NCBI RefSeq assembly: GCF_040869045.1
Contig: NC_090319.1
Coordinates: 264,880,897-264,944,896 of the forward strand
Direction: 5' to 3'
Length of the DNA: 64,000 bases
From: Eurosta solidaginis
Taxonomy: Eukaryota; Arthropoda; Insecta; Diptera; Tephritidae
Positions 1-10,799 of the stretch are shown piece by piece (positions within the stretch are counted from its first letter, which is position 1; each line of letters starts with the position of its first letter). The translations under genes and the position numbers were made by a program. The notes beneath the pieces are model-generated. The model was not told where the DNA came from. It ran no database searches and saw only the letters and a program-made list of their open reading frames with translations.

Positions 1-600
1 CGGCCTGAACCCCCATAAGTTCGGCTACCTCCAAACTAGAAAAAAAGCGGAAAAGATGAGTTTGATGTTGATTGAGGACAAAACGAATTACGTGCTGTCA
101 TCAAACAAAGAGTCAGCGCATTTGAACCTAGGCAAACACGCAACTGTGGGTAGTCATAGTTTCGAAATAATAAGTCTTCGTTTATTTGGGAACCAGCATC
201 AACACTAGCAACAACATCAGCTTTGAAAACCAGCGAAGAATCACTCTTGCTAATAAATGCTACTTTGAACTAGATAGGCAATTGAAAAGTAAAGTCCTAA
301 CTCGACAAACGAAAATCATGCTCTACAAGTCACTTGTCGTACTCGTTCAGCGGCGCAAAGCATGGACACTGACAAAATCTGATGAAACGACTCTAAGAGT
401 GTTCGAGGGAAAAGCTCTTCGAAAGATTTGCAGAACTCTACGCGTTGGCGACGGCGAGTACCGCAGAAGATCTAATGATGAGCTTTACGAGCTTTACGCA
501 CACATCAACATAGTCCAGAGAAGTAAAACGCAGCGGTTACGCTGCCTAGGCCATGTTATGCGATTTAAAGGTGATGCTGCGACTATGAAAACCGTTTGAA
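1..600 (+). mobile_element. RTE-type LINE remnant, 3' part of reverse transcriptase
   Basis: Degenerate 3' part of a non-LTR retrotransposon reverse transcriptase. From 188 on, the frame reads ...INTSNNISFENQRRITLANK..., followed by an LTRQTKIMLYKSL segment, a TLTKSDETTLRVFE segment and a closing CLGHVMRF. This is the conserved C-terminal stretch of insect RTE-like endonuclease/reverse transcriptases. Bases 1-180 continue it upstream in another frame (ending in ...SSNKESAHLNLGKHATVGSHS), so there is at least one frameshift near 180. The open stretch has no ATG at its head, and it stops at 597-599 just after the GHV motif, where the family normally continues. It is cut by the window edge and clearly inactive. 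Family assignment is from motif recognition and the exact clade is inferred. Confidence 0.75.
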
Positions 601-1298
601 GAGATTTATAAGATGTAATCAAAACAGCCGACTCTCCTTTTAGTTTCAACAGTAGCTTTCCCAAAAAAACATTTTTTAGCATCATGTTTACATTGGTGTT
701 TCGAATGAGAAAAAAAAAAATGAATTTACTATGTAGACATGTAAGAACATAAATAGATTGTAATAGAAATATTGAATTTCTGATGCCTGCAGCGATCAGA
801 ATGCGATCATAATAAACATTTTCCGACCACGCACTAAAATTCCAATAAATATGCCAGCTAGATTGTGGTCTAAAGATTTTTATGTAACGATCATAAATAA
901 ATATATATCTATATATATTTACCAAGCAACGGTATGCAAATTTGTGATTATCTTTTGTCAATAAAAGAGTTGTACAACTTTTTATTTTTACTCCTTCGTA
1001 TGCTGTATGGACAATTTATTGAAGCCAACTGCAATTTGCAGACTTTCTTGTCACTCGATAAATAATACTTTACGCACTTTAAATAGCAGATATGAAAAAA
1101 GTAAAACTGTTATCCTACCATATAGACAGACATACTACAGGATAACATTAGCTTTAAATGCAATGGGCAAGGTTTGTACAGATGACATCAAGGCAGCATT
1201 GCATTTATTTGTAGGTTACAGAATAAGCGACCCAGACTCAAGGGAGCGCTAGGAACACAATTTTGTGGATGAAACAACACTTTAAAGGATAATAGGAC
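601..1298. other. AT-rich stretch without recognisable gene
   Basis: I see no supported coding sequence or known repeat here. The open frames are short and are interrupted by AT-rich runs. Confidence 0.4.
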
Positions 1299-1709
1299 TC
1301 CAGCGGGTAAGTTACTTAGGTTACAGGTATGCCTGTCGTAGTAGGCAACTAAAAAACCCAAATGATTATACAGCGCAACCTTTTCAAGGGGTGCCAGCAC
1401 AATTTCTAGCTTCTCAACCTCACTTACACGCGGCGAGCCCTGTTCGTTTAGAAGCCGAGAATCTTGCAACCTCAACTTCATCATGGATCTAGTGGGTTTA
1501 GCGAGTGGGGAGGGGGGTATGGCCTCTAAGGTTCAATGTGATCATATTAAATCGTTCCCAAAATGGTCGGGCTTATACCTTAATGGTGATTGTTACCGGA
1601 GAGTACCTGACCTATATACGGACGGCAAAGGATCGTCAAGAACGATAACACTTGTCAAAACCATCGGGGAGTGCCTTTATAGCTACAACAACAACAACAA
1701 CAACAACAA
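1299..1709 (+). mobile_element. CAA-tailed retroposon, copy 1
   Basis: First of four copies of one dispersed non-coding repeat in this window (also 7351-7608, 43843-44211 and 59075-59400). The sense strand begins CCAGCGGGT, passes a GGTATGCCTGTCGTA block and a CCCGA/ATGGTCGGGC block, and ends in a TATAGCTACAAC segment followed by about ten CAA units. Two other copies have perfect 14-bp target site duplications, which makes this a retroposed element rather than a DNA transposon. This copy is diverged and I could not find a convincing duplication. A 99-residue open frame over it is incidental. Confidence 0.8.
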
Positions 1710-1916
1710 GAACACCAACAAAAATAGGAAAGCTTTGGAAGGAATGTTACTTTTCTTACATTCTTTTGTGTATAAATGTTAGCTAACAAACATAATTGGG
1801 GGTGTCGAAAATCTGTCTCTTTAAAAGCAGACCTAGAAAAACTGAAAAGAACACGAATACACCATCTTGGTTTAGCAGGGGCTATTTTAGGTGTTCAAAT
1901 AAACAATCTGTATCTG

Positions 1917-1975
1917 CTTATGTATGTATGTATATTTGTTTGTATGAAGGTATGTATGTATGCATGTAAATACGC
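1917..1975. repeat. TATG/TGTA microsatellite
   Basis: Imperfect runs of TATG and TGTA tetramers, of the kind common in fly intergenic DNA. Similar short runs lie near 41537-41560. Confidence 0.8.
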
Positions 1976-2611
1976 GGCACTTTATCAATTCATATTGCAC
2001 CAATACGCGGTGGTCATGTTGCCACTATTTAAGCAGCAAAAAAAATAAAATTGCAACAATGAAAAAAAAATTTACTTACGTAGCTCATATGTATCTAAAG
2101 AAGAAACAAAAATATCCCAATAAACCCAAAAAAAGAGGATAATATTATGAATTGCATGCGGATCCGCGAAGTTAGGTTTACTTGAATTTAATTTTTCGAA
2201 ATCGAGAAAATAATTTTCCGGAAAAACAAAATTATTCGTTTTTGGTCCCTTTCATGCTTCTTCACTTTATGTTTTGCCGTTTATAGTATGCCTGCGAAAA
2301 ATTGGTGTGTTAAATTAGCACGGCTATTAGTTGATAAACTGTTATTATTTTGATCATAGAATCTAAAATTGTACGGCTAAATAACTGTTCTTACGTCAGT
2401 TGTTATGTGTCGCACTTTGCGCCCCCGCCACGTGCTGTCACATGCTGTGGAGCTCATGAGGGGCAAATTATTTATATTGCAACTCTACATATTTTTTCTC
2501 GCTTAGGGCCAGATTATGTATGACGCCCTGACACTTTGCGTCGCAGTCACTGGCATACACATTCACACCTATATAATACTAAAAATCTCACAAAGGCAAT
2601 CAGGTTTACTT

Positions 2612-2742
2612 TCACTCACTGAAGTGAATGAATGCTCTTATGTTAAACGAATTCTGGTTCACACGAGAAAATACGACTCATAATATGACCCTTAATACCG
2701 GATTCGTATAATACTGAAGCATTCACTAACTTCAGAGAGTGA
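2612..2742. repeat. 131-bp inverted repeat (MITE-like hairpin)
   Basis: Two arms of about 24 bp, at 2612-2635 and 2718-2742, are near reverse complements. The left arm reads TCACTCACTGAAGTGAATGA and the right arm, read backwards, TCACTCTCTGAAGTTAGTGA. The spacing and lack of coding capacity suggest a small fold-back element. No target duplication was identified. The surroundings at 2143-3590 hold no recognisable gene. Confidence 0.55.
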
Positions 2743-3589
2743 CAGTTCACTTCAGTGTCATTGTGAAAATGTCGATATTATATTGTAGTTAATGTGAATA
2801 TGGGTGATTGCGATGTAAAGTGTTCGCGGCATCATACAAAATTTGGTGCTAAGAGTGATATTATATATGGAGTTATGCAATGAGACACTTTAGGTTTAAA
2901 CACATTCGAATTTTGAGTTCTTTTGGCGCTTACATTGCTTCAACAGCTAATTTTGAATTTCCTAATTTAAATTCATATTTTTTTAGTTTAGAAAGTATTT
3001 TTGATTTATATCTAAAAAAATCTTATTTTTATTTTTTTCCTAATGACAAAAAATTAAATTTACCTTTGTTATGACAGGAAAGCTTTCAAACCAACATGCG
3101 TTGTTTCAAGGTAACGCCAGCGAAAAAAAAATCCAAAAGGTAAATGTGTTTGGGCCTTTTTTCCTGTATGACTTGAACTTAATATAAGTGAATGACAGTA
3201 AACTTGAATGCATTTGCCCATTTGGTAAATGCAACATACACACATACATATGTATTGTGGCGAATATTAACATCACTATTAGTAAATAATCCCAACAACA
3301 AAAACAGCGAGTAGCAACACTTGTGTACATGAACACATCAACGTAAGCCATTTACACACATCCATAGAAGGCGACGTAGAATTTCACACACATAACCCGC
3401 AGTTCAAAGCAAAGAATACATCTCACATACACATATGTAGTCAGAAGGTGTTACTCACGCATACACACACATATAACTAAAGAAAGAAAGACACTGTTAT
3501 TCGAGCCCACGATCTAGCAAAACTAGGAGACCGACAAACAATAACAATGCTTAACATGCCCAAAATCGTTTAACTTCAGTTCCAGTGAG

Positions 3590-3730
3590 GCTACGATGTG
3601 TATGCCGCCTCCGAACGGCATATCTGCAAGGAAAATAAATTTTCATTGACAAGCTTATAATGGCAGGAATACACTCGGAGTGTTTAACAGTGATTTTGCC
3701 GAGGGGCGACCTCGCTTAGAAAAACTGTTT
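3590..3730 (-). mobile_element. Diverged fragment of the tRNA-derived SINE
   Basis: On the minus strand this fragment shares ordered blocks with the complete SINE at 33607-33980: TTTTTCTAAGCG, GTCGCCCCTCGGCA, CTCCG.GTGTAT, CTGCCAT and TGCCGTTCGGA. The tRNA-like head is missing, so this is a truncated internal part. It lies just upstream of the LINE fragment at 3775. Confidence 0.7.
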
Positions 3731-4200
3731 GAGATGAAACATCAATAGAGGACTCTCCAGGAGCTGTATTCAGTAAGTGTGAGTTTTAAAATGGACATTT
3801 TTCTTTCATACAAACTATATAAACAAAAAGTGGTAGGGACATTTAGGGATGACTTTGGTGACTTTCTTAGAGGACTCCCTTTCACCCGGAGAAGGAAAGT
3901 ATCCATCCCAGAACCATCCCTGGGTGGTACAAAAATACAATTCTCAATGGAGGCTAAATATCTAGGGGTCACACTGGATAGAACCCTCACGTGGCAACAA
4001 GAGCTTTCTTCGCCTGTACTCGTCTCTACGGCAAAACATGGGGGATTTGTCCAAAAATGGTATATTGGACATTTAATATTGTCGTAAGGCCAATAGCCAC
4101 CTATGCTTCTCTAGCTTGGTGATAGAAGGCCACGTAAAGAAAGACAAGGGCTAAACTAAGCAAACTGCATCGACTAGTTTGCGTTGGCATAACGGGTGCG

Positions 4201-5040
4201 ATGAGAACCGCCCCTGCTGACGCACTTAGTGCTTTAGTGGGAATACCTCCCTTCCCTATTCTGATAGAGAAAGAGGCAACACTAGGTGCACTAAGACTTC
4301 CAAATATTTCTGAGTTGAAGGAAGGAAATATGATAGGGCATATGAGAGTAATAAGAAAATTCATAGGAAATCCCTCATTACAACTGCGTGACGTAATGTC
4401 CCCTAAGTTGAGAATCTCACGGAACTTTGAAGTGTCCATTGTGGACAGGACCCACTGGGAAATAAGGAATCTTTATAACGACCCTGACTCAGAGGTCTGG
4501 TACACGGATGGATCGAAATTCGATGACGGAAGAACGGGAGCTGGCATCTTTGGGCCAAACTTCAAAAAATCGATACCAATGGAATTTTACCCCATCATAT
4601 TTAAGGCAGAAATTCATGCAATAGAGGTCTGTGGTAGAGAATGTCTGCAGAGAGGCTCAACATCGAAGAGCATCTACATTTTGTCCGACAGCCAGGCGGC
4701 ACTGCGTGCTTTGCAATCCTACATAGTTACACCTAAGCTGGTGGATGAATGCACTGAAATCCTTAATGCCGTGGGAGCCAAAAACAAGGTTTTGTTGGGA
4801 TGGGATCCCGGACATCAGGGATATGAAGGTAATGAACATGCAGATTACCTAGGAAAGCAAGGTGCTACATCAGCATTCTATGGTCCAGAGTCCTTTTGTG
4901 CACTCACCAAAGCATACACCAGGGAAACTATAAGTAACTGGGAAACTAAACAATTCAGACGTCACTGGATTGATTACCCAAGGCAAAGGCGGGCCAACCT
5001 GTTTATACTTCCGGAAAATCAGCCAAACTCATTAACGTAA
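4201..5040 (+). pseudogene. LINE RNase H domain (partial ORF2)
   Basis: Longest open part of the LINE copy, 279 residues. The RNase H active-site set is visible: D103 in YTDGSK, E137 in KAEIHAIE, D163 in LSDSQAA, and H205 and D215 in the GHQGYEGNEHAD stretch. The usual WVPGH reads WDPGH here. RNase H removes the RNA strand after target-primed reverse transcription. The start at 4201 is only the first ATG inside a longer polyprotein, since RT-derived sequence continues upstream in another frame. The catalytic residues are intact, but the domain is orphaned from its RT, so it is probably not expressed. Confidence 0.85.
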
Positions 5041-5045
5041 GCAGG

Positions 5046-5312
5046 GTGGACCTAAGAACTCTTACTGGGTACTACACGGGACACTGCGGTCTACGATATC
5101 ACCTCAGTAAATTAAATCTATCTGATACCCAAATTTGTCATTTCTGTGAGCTGGATGATGAAACGCCGGTTCACATTATCTGCGAATACGTCACTCCAGC
5201 AAGGCGGAGACTATCCCATCTAGGTGGTGGGATTCTTAATCCCTATGTGATATGGAGTATAAAGCCTGAAGAGGTACTTAGATACATCAAGAGCCTCCAG
5301 ATACAAAATTAG
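5046..5312 (+). pseudogene. LINE C-terminal Cys/His segment
   Basis: Continuation of the same polyprotein after a frameshift near 5040. It reads RTLTGYYTGHCGLRYHLSKL, then a C-x2-C...H...C pattern (CHFCELDDETPVHIICEY). This RTLTGH...C..C...H...C ending follows RNase H in many insect LINEs. Equivalent endings occur at about 29820-29940, 35650-35860, 49100-49215 and 57240-57360. Confidence 0.8.
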
Positions 5313-5386
5313 GCTGAAAGGTCAATAGATCTGCACAAAGATCGCAGTGCTTCCAGACCTATTAATAATAATAAAAATAATAGGGG

Positions 5387-5790
5387 ACTCCCAGGGCATT
5401 TTTTGGTCTGATTTTTCGAACTCTCTTGGAATCTTCCCGGGGTCATTTCGGGATGATTTTGGGACTCCCTTGGGATTCTCCAGGGGACTATCTTCAGGTC
5501 CTCCCGGGGTTATTTTAGCGTTGTTTCGAGATTATTTGGGATGCTCTCGGGGTCCTCGCAAGGCCATTTCGGGATAATTTTTAACATTCCCTCGTAGTCC
5601 TCACGGGCTCATTTGGCGGTCTATTCTGTATGATTTTGGAACTCCTACCGATCTTCCCGAGGCCATTTTGGGACGACGTCGGGGATTACGTCGGGGTCCT
5701 CGTAGGAGCACTTCGGAGTCTTTAGAAGGTAATTTCGGGATTATTTTGGGCACTCTCTCGGGATACTTTGGGGTCTTTTGGGGATCACTT
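5387..5790. repeat. GC-rich degenerate minisatellite
   Basis: Degenerate repeats built from blocks such as GGGGTCATTTCGGGATGATT, GGGACTC and CTCGGGGTCCTC. They resemble the long minisatellites inside the Helentrons at 38070-41200 and 45640-46540, though with different spacing. It directly follows the TAA tail of the LINE, so the LINE probably inserted beside or into it. Confidence 0.65.
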
Positions 5791-7336
5791 CGAAAAAAAA
5801 AAAAAACCTTTTATCTTATTCTTTAGCTATGCCAAATTTAGTTTCTATCGCAATCTGTTCTTTTCTGCATATTCATTTTGGAAAATGATGTCCATGTTTC
5901 ACATCTGCCAGGCGTCCAGTGACGGCTCAAAGTTTTTTCTAATTCAAAAATCTTACCACGGCGGCCGCCATTAAAGTTTATTTGAAAAAATGGCCGTTCA
6001 TTGTTTTAAATAAAAATATGTTTGAACTTAATAATTGCAAAAATTATAATTAGGTTAGATTTATGCGTGATTCATAAAGCATGAAATTGCAGAAAATGTG
6101 TTTTTGAATACTCAATTCATAAAAAAACTGTACTCCGTTACTCTGACGCATTTGAGGTAGAGTAATGTAATGGCCGTCGAACAGTTCTTTTTCCTGACTA
6201 AAAAATACATTTACCGAACAATTTCAAAACATCGATTCTTTGCAATATAGTTGCAGCCGATGTCGTGTAATTACCGGAGAGTACCGGTGTCATATCCGAT
6301 AAATGATTACCGCCGCTTTCAAATTTTAGGTCAATCTTTTGTGCTTATTGGGAACACACTAAACAAACTTTGTTGCTATATCTATACATTTGTACATACA
6401 TATGAATGGATGCACGCATGTTAAATTCTATGGATACAAGATTCCAGAATAGCGCAGGCGCGACAACAGCGTGTGTGTCCAACAACATGCAGATACCAGC
6501 GCCAACGAACAACATTAACGACATACAAACACAAGGAAACACAACAACAACAGAAATAACAGTAGCAAGGAGGAAAATACATGTGGCGGCGTTACTGTTT
6601 CTAGGGAGGTAACAAGAAGAGTAAGCCATTGCAATGAGATGGTATTTATATTAAGCGGGCCCAGGGGTCTTCATCTGGAAGCACCACGTTCATGTCATTT
6701 GCGTATGCATGGCATGGCGCTGGGAGCGTACATGTGTCGCGTTGACAATGATTATATGGCAATAACGCTGGTTGTGTGAGGCAGTAGCTCTGATGGTGGC
6801 CTCCTCTCCAACATGGTTGTGTAGGGAACTAAAAATAAGCAGTGCTGTAAATTGCAAGAAAAACAATCACAAACTTGTATATATGTGCCTACAAATCTGT
6901 GGTGGGACAATACACTGTCGTACAATAGCTATATAGAATTTGTCATACGTCGTTCCAAAATTTGCGCATGCGCTCTGAACATGATTTTAATTGCAATGTG
7001 TAGAGTTAAATAAAAAAAAAAATGTCAGCAAAAACTGAACCATATTAAAAGATAAATAAACATAAGCTTGGGCTATGGATTGGTATGTGAAAAGAGAGGA
7101 GATAGCGGGCGATATCAACGGCAGCAACAGCTAAACAACAAGAAAATATGCACAGAAAAAAATATTCAAGTAAAAAAACATGAGTTTGTCTTTCATGTAC
7201 TAGAAGATACTTACAGGGTTACAAAGAATGTATGTACATACATATGGAACTAAGTATAGATCTCTCTTATTTTTTTTATTAGTACCATAGCTCATGCCTG
7301 TAGTGAGCGGTCTTCGAAAATACATAAAAATACTCG
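5791..7336. other. Unassigned AT-rich stretch
   Basis: No supported gene. A CA- and ACAACA-rich patch at 6440-6570 gives a 68-residue open frame of low complexity, which I do not call. Confidence 0.4.
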
Positions 7337-7350
7337 AATGTTTAAAGGAC

Positions 7351-7608
7351 CCACCAGCGGGTTAGGGGATTAGAATATACCCGCGGTAGGTATGCCTGTC
7401 GTAAGAGGCGATTAAAATACCGGATTAAAGGGGTTTGTGTAGCGCAGCCCTTTCAAGTTGCCAGCGCAATACATAGCTTCTCCAAACCCAATTGTCAACC
7501 TCACCTATCCGTGACGAATCCTGTAGAACGTACCGGATCCGGCAAAGGACCATCAACTCGATAACACTCCACAAGGCCTTCGCGGAGTATCCTTATCGCT
7601 ACAACAAC
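7351..7608 (+). mobile_element. CAA-tailed retroposon, copy 2, with 14-bp target duplication
   Basis: Complete-looking short copy (258 bp). It starts CCACCAGCGGGTTAGGGGAT and ends CTTATCGCTACAACAACA. It is flanked by a perfect 14-bp direct repeat, AATGTTTAAAGGAC, at 7337-7350 and 7609-7622. A duplication of this length plus a simple-repeat tail is the signature of LINE-machinery insertion. Compared with the 369-bp copy at 43843-44211, the middle is internally deleted. I do not see a convincing tRNA-type A box and B box, so the origin of the head is unknown. Confidence 0.9.
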
Positions 7609-7622
7609 AATGTTTAAAGGAC

Positions 7623-8554
7623 GTTGTTTATTACGCCTTGATATAATGTGGACGTGAAAATTCAAAAAACCAAGATTAGGTTAGGTTGAACTGGTCGGTG
7701 GACAAAGATCTCACATAGGCTGAATGTGTCGATAGTATTACCAGAACTTATTTGACGACCAAACGGAAAAACTCCAACTAGGTAGCAGGACTTAGGCTAA
7801 AAAATAACTAAATAATCTTGGCCTCGCTATCTGACCTCTGCCTCTCCAACTAACTGGACCCTTGACCTGACGAGTGCAGGACACGTACACAAAACGTTCC
7901 CAACCATTTTTTCCTGCAGCACTCGGAAGCAACATATCCAAAAGCTGCGACTGAGAAAGAGGGTGGAAAAATATGCGGTATGCCAAAAACGGCTGTGGAA
8001 GTGGGTGGTTAGCAAAACGGAGATAACACTAAGATTTTGGCTGTTCTTGAGAGTATAAGTGACGTGGCGAAGCAGTCCCAGACAGATGTCTGCCGAAAGC
8101 AGGAGATACATATATAGAATGGAAGCCCCTATCTATTAGCTTCGTGCTCAAGATGATGCGGAATGAATCAATTAAGGTACAAGCGCGCGATTTGAGAGGG
8201 TGGATAAAGCCTAGATTCGCATGATGGTAAAGGTCAAAGGGTAAAGCTCATGCGTGTTGAAGCCTTTAGTCAGAGCCTGAATATACCGACACAATATCGA
8301 AAGGCACTTACTGTATCTCGACCTACGGAAGAGAGTTAGGACTACCCCCTGCAAATAAACAAACAGGCGGAGGATTTGTTGTACACTCACCTTTGGATAA
8401 TAAGCTCTGCGACTCAGCAGAAAAAGTTTCAAGGATATTCGTTGTAAGGTAAGTGATATTTATACTACTTGTAGGCGTGGCCCCGCCCACTTTCACAACC
8501 ATATACAAAAATATAAAATATAATTTATATAAATTAGAGATAGGATCACCGATT
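7623..8554. other. Unassigned region, possibly degraded repeat
   Basis: The stretch near 7670-7760 and the moderately GC-rich stretch at 7820-8110 look like old dispersed repeat sequence. I cannot identify a family. Open frames on the minus strand at 7827-8432 have no recognisable motifs. A short GGCGTGGCCCCGCCCAC motif at 8474-8490 recalls the DINE-like repeats. Confidence 0.3.
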
Positions 8555-8632
8555 AGGATCGTTTTTCGCACGCCGCCGCCGAAAGTCAAAAATATCGGCG
8601 CGGCGGCGGCGGCGGCGTCCGGCGCGTTACTG
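8555..8632. repeat. CGG/GCC trinucleotide-rich tract
   Basis: Very GC-rich block with runs of CGG and GCC (GCACGCCGCCGCCG, then GGCGCGGCGGCGGCGGCGGC) in strongly AT-rich DNA. A similar block lies at 10525-10580. Both sit beside ATCACCG and ATCGGCG words, so they may be copies of one short repeat. Confidence 0.75.
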
Positions 8633-9761
8633 TGTTTTCTACTGCCAGTTATAAGAAACTAATTGTGAAATTTAACTCGTTCTAAATGTTCAAAAGTTAT
8701 TTAAAAAAACAGGCGTTTTCGATGTCTGCTTAACACGGACTTTCTATCACCAAATTCACCAAATTATTAAAACAAAACACTAAAAGAAAAGTTATATAAT
8801 AAATTTATATTCTCACTTTGCATATTTTTTTCAAAAAATTAATAACGAATTCAAATAAAATGACCCAAGGCGTTTCGAATTGTTTTCAAATTGTCAAGTT
8901 GAAAAAAAAAACCAAAATACCCAAAAAGGCGCCGATTTTTTTTTTTTAAATATTATATTGCGATTGGCTGAAAGAATAATCGAAATCAGGGATGCAAAAT
9001 CCTTTAGCAGGTTCTAGGGGCATAAACAGTCCATTGAAATGATTCTTACCTCATACTTAAGTTGAGGATATATGTATGTATGAGAAGGGTTTGAAAAATC
9101 GCTTGGGCTTACATTCAAACATCTCTTGTTTATTTGCGAAATTATGCAATAGCGTCTGAAATTTTAATTTTGATTTTCACACTTCATCCTTCAACACCCA
9201 AGTCTCCCTGTATATTGACATTTCCTAAAGTTGGTCCTATCCAAAACTAGTCCTTTGGAGTGAATTACATTGATTATAGCCTATCAAACAAGTTTAAATA
9301 TCACCTACACGTTACGGCTCCTTTTAAAAATGTTAATACGTAGGCACATAAGTATGTTTACCAGGTGAGGCTTTGTCCTTCGCAAGAACACTCATAGTGG
9401 TGAAGCAAAAGCTTTCCCAAGACAGTCGAACTAACGACCGTGTGTGCTACTACCCTAACGTAGTGGACATTCGAACTAATCTGAAAACTGAAGCTACGTG
9501 GTCATCCATAATGAGCTGTTATATCATAAGGCCGGAAAACAGCAGAAACATTTTCAACTTAAAATTGGTCGAGTCTCATTCTAATATATCGTTTTGATTT
9601 AAGGAAGCCTATTGAAATCAATGTTGTGAACACAAACGTCTGCAAACTTTGGTCTACATTTTAAAAATTTTATCCAGGGTCCTTGTAAAATTTTAATCAT
9701 TCAGATGCGCCGAGTATTATACGGTTTTCACCCATTACGCAATGACTTCCACTTAGATTGC
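8633..9761. other. AT-rich stretch without recognisable gene
   Basis: No coding or repeat signature that I can support. Confidence 0.35.
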
Positions 9762-10175
9762 TTATGATTTCGAAGGCGGCATCCTTGGCCGAATAGTCAC
9801 TCCGTAACGTTTCATGGCGTTTCTCTGGTGTAGCTCGGCAGCATAGCGCGACAAAAGCATCCGTTGGAAAGTCTTCGGGGCTACACCTAGAGCTTCTAGG
9901 AAAGTGAAGTCGACGAAGGTATGAGTTCGAAGTTGCGGTCCTATAGCTTCTGTACTGGCATATGATGTGAGGGTCAGGAGTCGTGGTAGCGACTGGTTGT
10001 AGGGATTGCTACTGTTCGCACATCGGTAATTGTAGCTCTTAAAACAGTCGAAAACACTGGAGGCGCCCTGTGCTACGAGAGTAATGAGTATTAATAAACC
10101 ACTAATAGCAACCGTAAGTCGCCTTTGTGCGTGACCGCCAAGGAGCCACAAATGATTTAAAGAAAATGTGTTCGC
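9762..10175 (-). CDS. Possible host coding exon, function unknown
   Basis: Open frame near 50% G+C inside DNA that is mostly much richer in A+T, which is the main reason to take it seriously. On the minus strand it is open from just after a TAA near 10176 to a TAG at 9762-9764. It contains a hydrophobic stretch (AISGLLILITLVAQGAS), then two cysteines (DCFKSYNYRC) and a basic end (KRYGVTIRPRMPPSKS). There is no ATG before this stretch; the first in-frame ATG comes late. If real it is therefore an internal or last exon. One possible splice acceptor is the CTCTCGTAG on the minus strand ending near 10075. I recognise no family. It could equally be a chance open frame in an old GC-rich repeat. Confidence 0.3.
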   Translation of the reverse strand, partial: ANTFSLNHLWLLGGHAQRRLTVAISGLLILITLVAQGASSVFDCFKSYNYRCANSSNPYNQSLPRLLTLTSYASTEAIGPQLRTHTFVDFTFLEALGVAPKTFQRMLLSRYAAELHQRNAMKRYGVTIRPRMPPSKS

Positions 10176-10524
10176 GACGATTATTAGGAGTTAACCCTAG
10201 GTGAAACTACGCTTTGCACGAGATATGCAGACAAAAGTGTGGCTATTTTATGTATCTCTATTTCTTTTCAGCAGACGCAGCAGTACCAATTCCAAAGACC
10301 AGAGTTAGGTTCGAAGCCTCTCTGGAGTAAGTGAACGAGGGACAATCCCTACGAAAGGAGCTACTCCTGAAAAATTTTGAACGGTCTGCGATATCTTGAG
10401 GTAAAAAACCCGGATCTTTCCGAAATGGCCAACACGTTGATTTCCTTAAATACATACAAACAAAACCTTTCCTAAATATTATTTTTTTAAATAGAAAAAT
10501 CAAGCTTTTTAAAGTAAGATCACC

Positions 10525-10580
10525 GGCGTACGCCGCCGCGCCGCCTACGCCGCCGCCGCCGATAAAGCGATCGGCGTAAA
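10525..10580. repeat. GCC/GCG trinucleotide-rich tract
   Basis: GC-rich block (TACGCCGCCGCGCCGCCTAC and following GCC units) in AT-rich DNA, related in composition and flanking words to the tract at 8555-8632. Confidence 0.7.
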
Positions 10581-10799
10581 CCTCTAATAGGTACATGTGT
10601 ATTTAAACCAAAGCCGGCCAAAAGTTGCACATTGTGCAATTTGAGTTCGTATTTCCTCACCGACACTAACGATGTGTGATCACGATCGTTTGCTTTCGCT
10701 TTTCACTCACTAAAATCAACAGTGAGTGCAAAAGGAAAAGTCCATGCTACTTTTTGGGCACATAATAAAAACAATATACTGCAATGTTAAAGTGACCTA

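Larger units (their letters stand above)
3775..5386 (+). mobile_element. 5'-truncated I-like LINE with RNase H and TAA-rich tail
   Basis: Non-LTR retrotransposon fragment. It runs in order through the end of the reverse transcriptase (a GGTKIQFSMEAKYLGVTLDR segment near 3925-3985, then TYASLAW near 4100), an RNase H domain (4201-5040) and a Cys/His C-terminal stretch (5046-5312). The 3' end is a short tract of TAA units at 5362-5386, a 3' tail type known for I-factor-like elements. Frameshifts near 4000, 4080-4130 and 5040 break the frame. The 5' part with endonuclease and RT core is absent, as expected for incomplete reverse transcription. RNase H in the same polyprotein fits the I/LOA/R1 side of the LINE tree. 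The exact family is not resolved. Confidence 0.85.

Noticed and set aside
2880..3074. Possible mitochondrial insert (F/Y/L-rich frame)
   Set aside because: Composition only; I find no recognisable mitochondrial protein motif.
4101..4439. 112-residue minus-strand frame
   Set aside because: Shadow of the LINE RNase H region on the plus strand, where motifs are clear.
9762..10151. Secreted protein starting with M at 10151
   Set aside because: The codon there is TTG, not ATG. I keep the region only as a possible exon without a defined start.
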